From Candidatus Adiutrix sp. (GTDB taxonomy: Bacteria > Desulfobacterota > Desulfarculia > Adiutricales > Adiutricaceae), in contig JAISRV010000049.1 in assembly GCA_031273445.1 (NCBI GenBank), positions 1 through 6,732 on the forward strand: 6,732 bases of DNA. The letters run 5' to 3'. Positions within the stretch are counted from its first letter, which is position 1; each line of letters begins with the position of its first letter. Position numbers and translations under genes: made by a program. Below the pieces are notes generated by a model. The model had not been told where the DNA came from, searched no databases, and was given only the letters and a program-made list of their open reading frames with translations. Positions 6,165 to 6,732 of the stretch are shown in pieces.

Positions 6165-6668
6165 TTAACCGGCCGCCGCAAGCTTCCCGTGACGGTTTTT
6201 GCCGGAGCGCGGCTCTTTGGGTTGTTTTCTATTGAAATCGTCTTCCCAGGCTTGCAAAAGAAGATCGGCTATAAATTCCCGAGTCAAAAATTTGCTCTCT
6301 TCGGATCGGCTGCGTGGGTTGTAATAAGCCGCAAGATCACGCGCATCAAGATAAAAAAACAAATCCGCGCCGTTCAGAGCGGTCACACTCACTCGACGCT
6401 CATTGTTTTCCTGTTTATTCAATAACATCTCCAAAGTGCGCCCGGCCCTCGACTCATCACTAAAAAAGGGGACATAGTTTTCAAGCTGACCATTCACCTC
6501 TTCCCGCACCATGGTCAGACGTTCAGGTTTAGGCCCCTGATCCGCTTCCAGAACCTCAGTTGGAGTGAAGACATAAACCGTCGCGGTCGACAGAACTTTC
6601 ATGAACAGCCCGGCTCGTTGCGGATCGCGATTAAAAGCCTTGAGAGCCGTTAGAACTATATCACGCAT
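6165..6668 (-). CDS. Protein with an SseB N-terminal-type domain
   Basis: This is a 167-residue cytoplasmic protein with no signal peptide or membrane segment. Residues about 8-140 match the pattern of the SseB N-terminal domain. There is an opening helix (ALKAFNRDPQRAGLFMKVL), a strand TVYVFTP, and a YVPFFSDESRAGRTLEMLL segment corresponding to the 'P-x-FTS' motif of the family. A hydrophobic strand (ADLFFYLDA) and an YNPRS motif followed by an amphipathic helix (FLTREFIADLLLQA) complete it. The domain is named after E. coli SseB (enhanced serine sensitivity), whose biochemical role is not established. The product is shorter than E. coli SseB and lacks its second domain, ending instead in a basic, probably disordered tail (about 143-167). 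ATG 6668 is chosen because it keeps the whole first helix; Met23 would cut into the domain. The family assignment is from motif pattern only. Confidence 0.8.
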   Translation of the reverse strand: MRDIVLTALKAFNRDPQRAGLFMKVLSTATVYVFTPTEVLEADQGPKPERLTMVREEVNGQLENYVPFFSDESRAGRTLEMLLNKQENNERRVSVTALNGADLFFYLDARDLAAYYNPRSRSEESKFLTREFIADLLLQAWEDDFNRKQPKEPRSGKNRHGKLAAAG

Positions 6669-6680
6669 AAAAACCCGCTT

Positions 6681-6709
6681 ATTAGGGATATGTCAAACAT
6701 GTTCGCCAA
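6681..6709 (-). promoter_or_regulatory. Possible sigma-70-type promoter of the SseB-domain gene
   Basis: On the minus strand TTGGCG (6709-6704) is followed after 17 bases by CCTAAT (6686-6681), four of six matches to each consensus hexamer. The -10 element lies 12 bases from the start codon, which would give a very short leader. The spacer contains an 8-base palindrome AACATGTT (6696-6703), which could be an operator or chance. The window ends shortly upstream, so the true promoter may lie elsewhere. Confidence 0.25.
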
Positions 6710-6732
6710 CCGAAGTCGTTTTTGGTCGATTT

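Overview
The window carries four protein-coding genes, all on the minus strand, and no RNA gene, insertion sequence or CRISPR array that I can recognise. The base composition is moderately GC-rich by eye. The products are a type I-secreted RTX protein, Sec-exported SUMF1-fold proteins and an SseB-domain protein, which points to a Gram-negative bacterium. A Desulfobacterota/Deltaproteobacteria-like source is my guess from the style of the RTX and SUMF1 proteins. It is not proven by anything in the sequence.

In transcription order (high to low coordinates) the layout is as follows. (1) 6668-6165 encodes a 167-residue protein with an SseB N-terminal-type domain. (2) 6030-5203 and 5193-4360 are a tandem pair of paralogous exported proteins of the formylglycine-generating-enzyme/SUMF1 (C-type-lectin-like) fold. 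They are separated by only 9 bases and are almost certainly co-transcribed. (3) 4205-1 is the first 1401 codons of a giant RTX (haemolysin-type calcium-binding) protein whose 3' end lies outside the window. The large protein runs in this order: a short beta-rich start, a helical region, a hydrophobic hairpin, three RTX blocks broken by non-RTX inserts, three cadherin-like/putative-Ig (CADG/He_PIG) repeats, a fourth RTX block, and a haemolysin-related C-terminal-type module that runs off the edge.

The RTX protein is expected to leave the cell unfolded through a type I secretion system and to fold on extracellular calcium. The two SUMF1-fold proteins carry Sec signal peptides and should act in the periplasm or outside the cell. 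Both have lost the first of the two copper-binding active-site cysteines of true formylglycine-generating enzyme. They differ most in the C-terminal loops that form the ligand face of this fold. This suggests a binding role rather than sulfatase activation, and it resembles the architecture of diversity-generating-retroelement targets. No reverse transcriptase or template repeat is present here, and several silent differences between the copies argue against a shared template. Gene proximity suggests, but does not show, that the surface/exported proteins work together.
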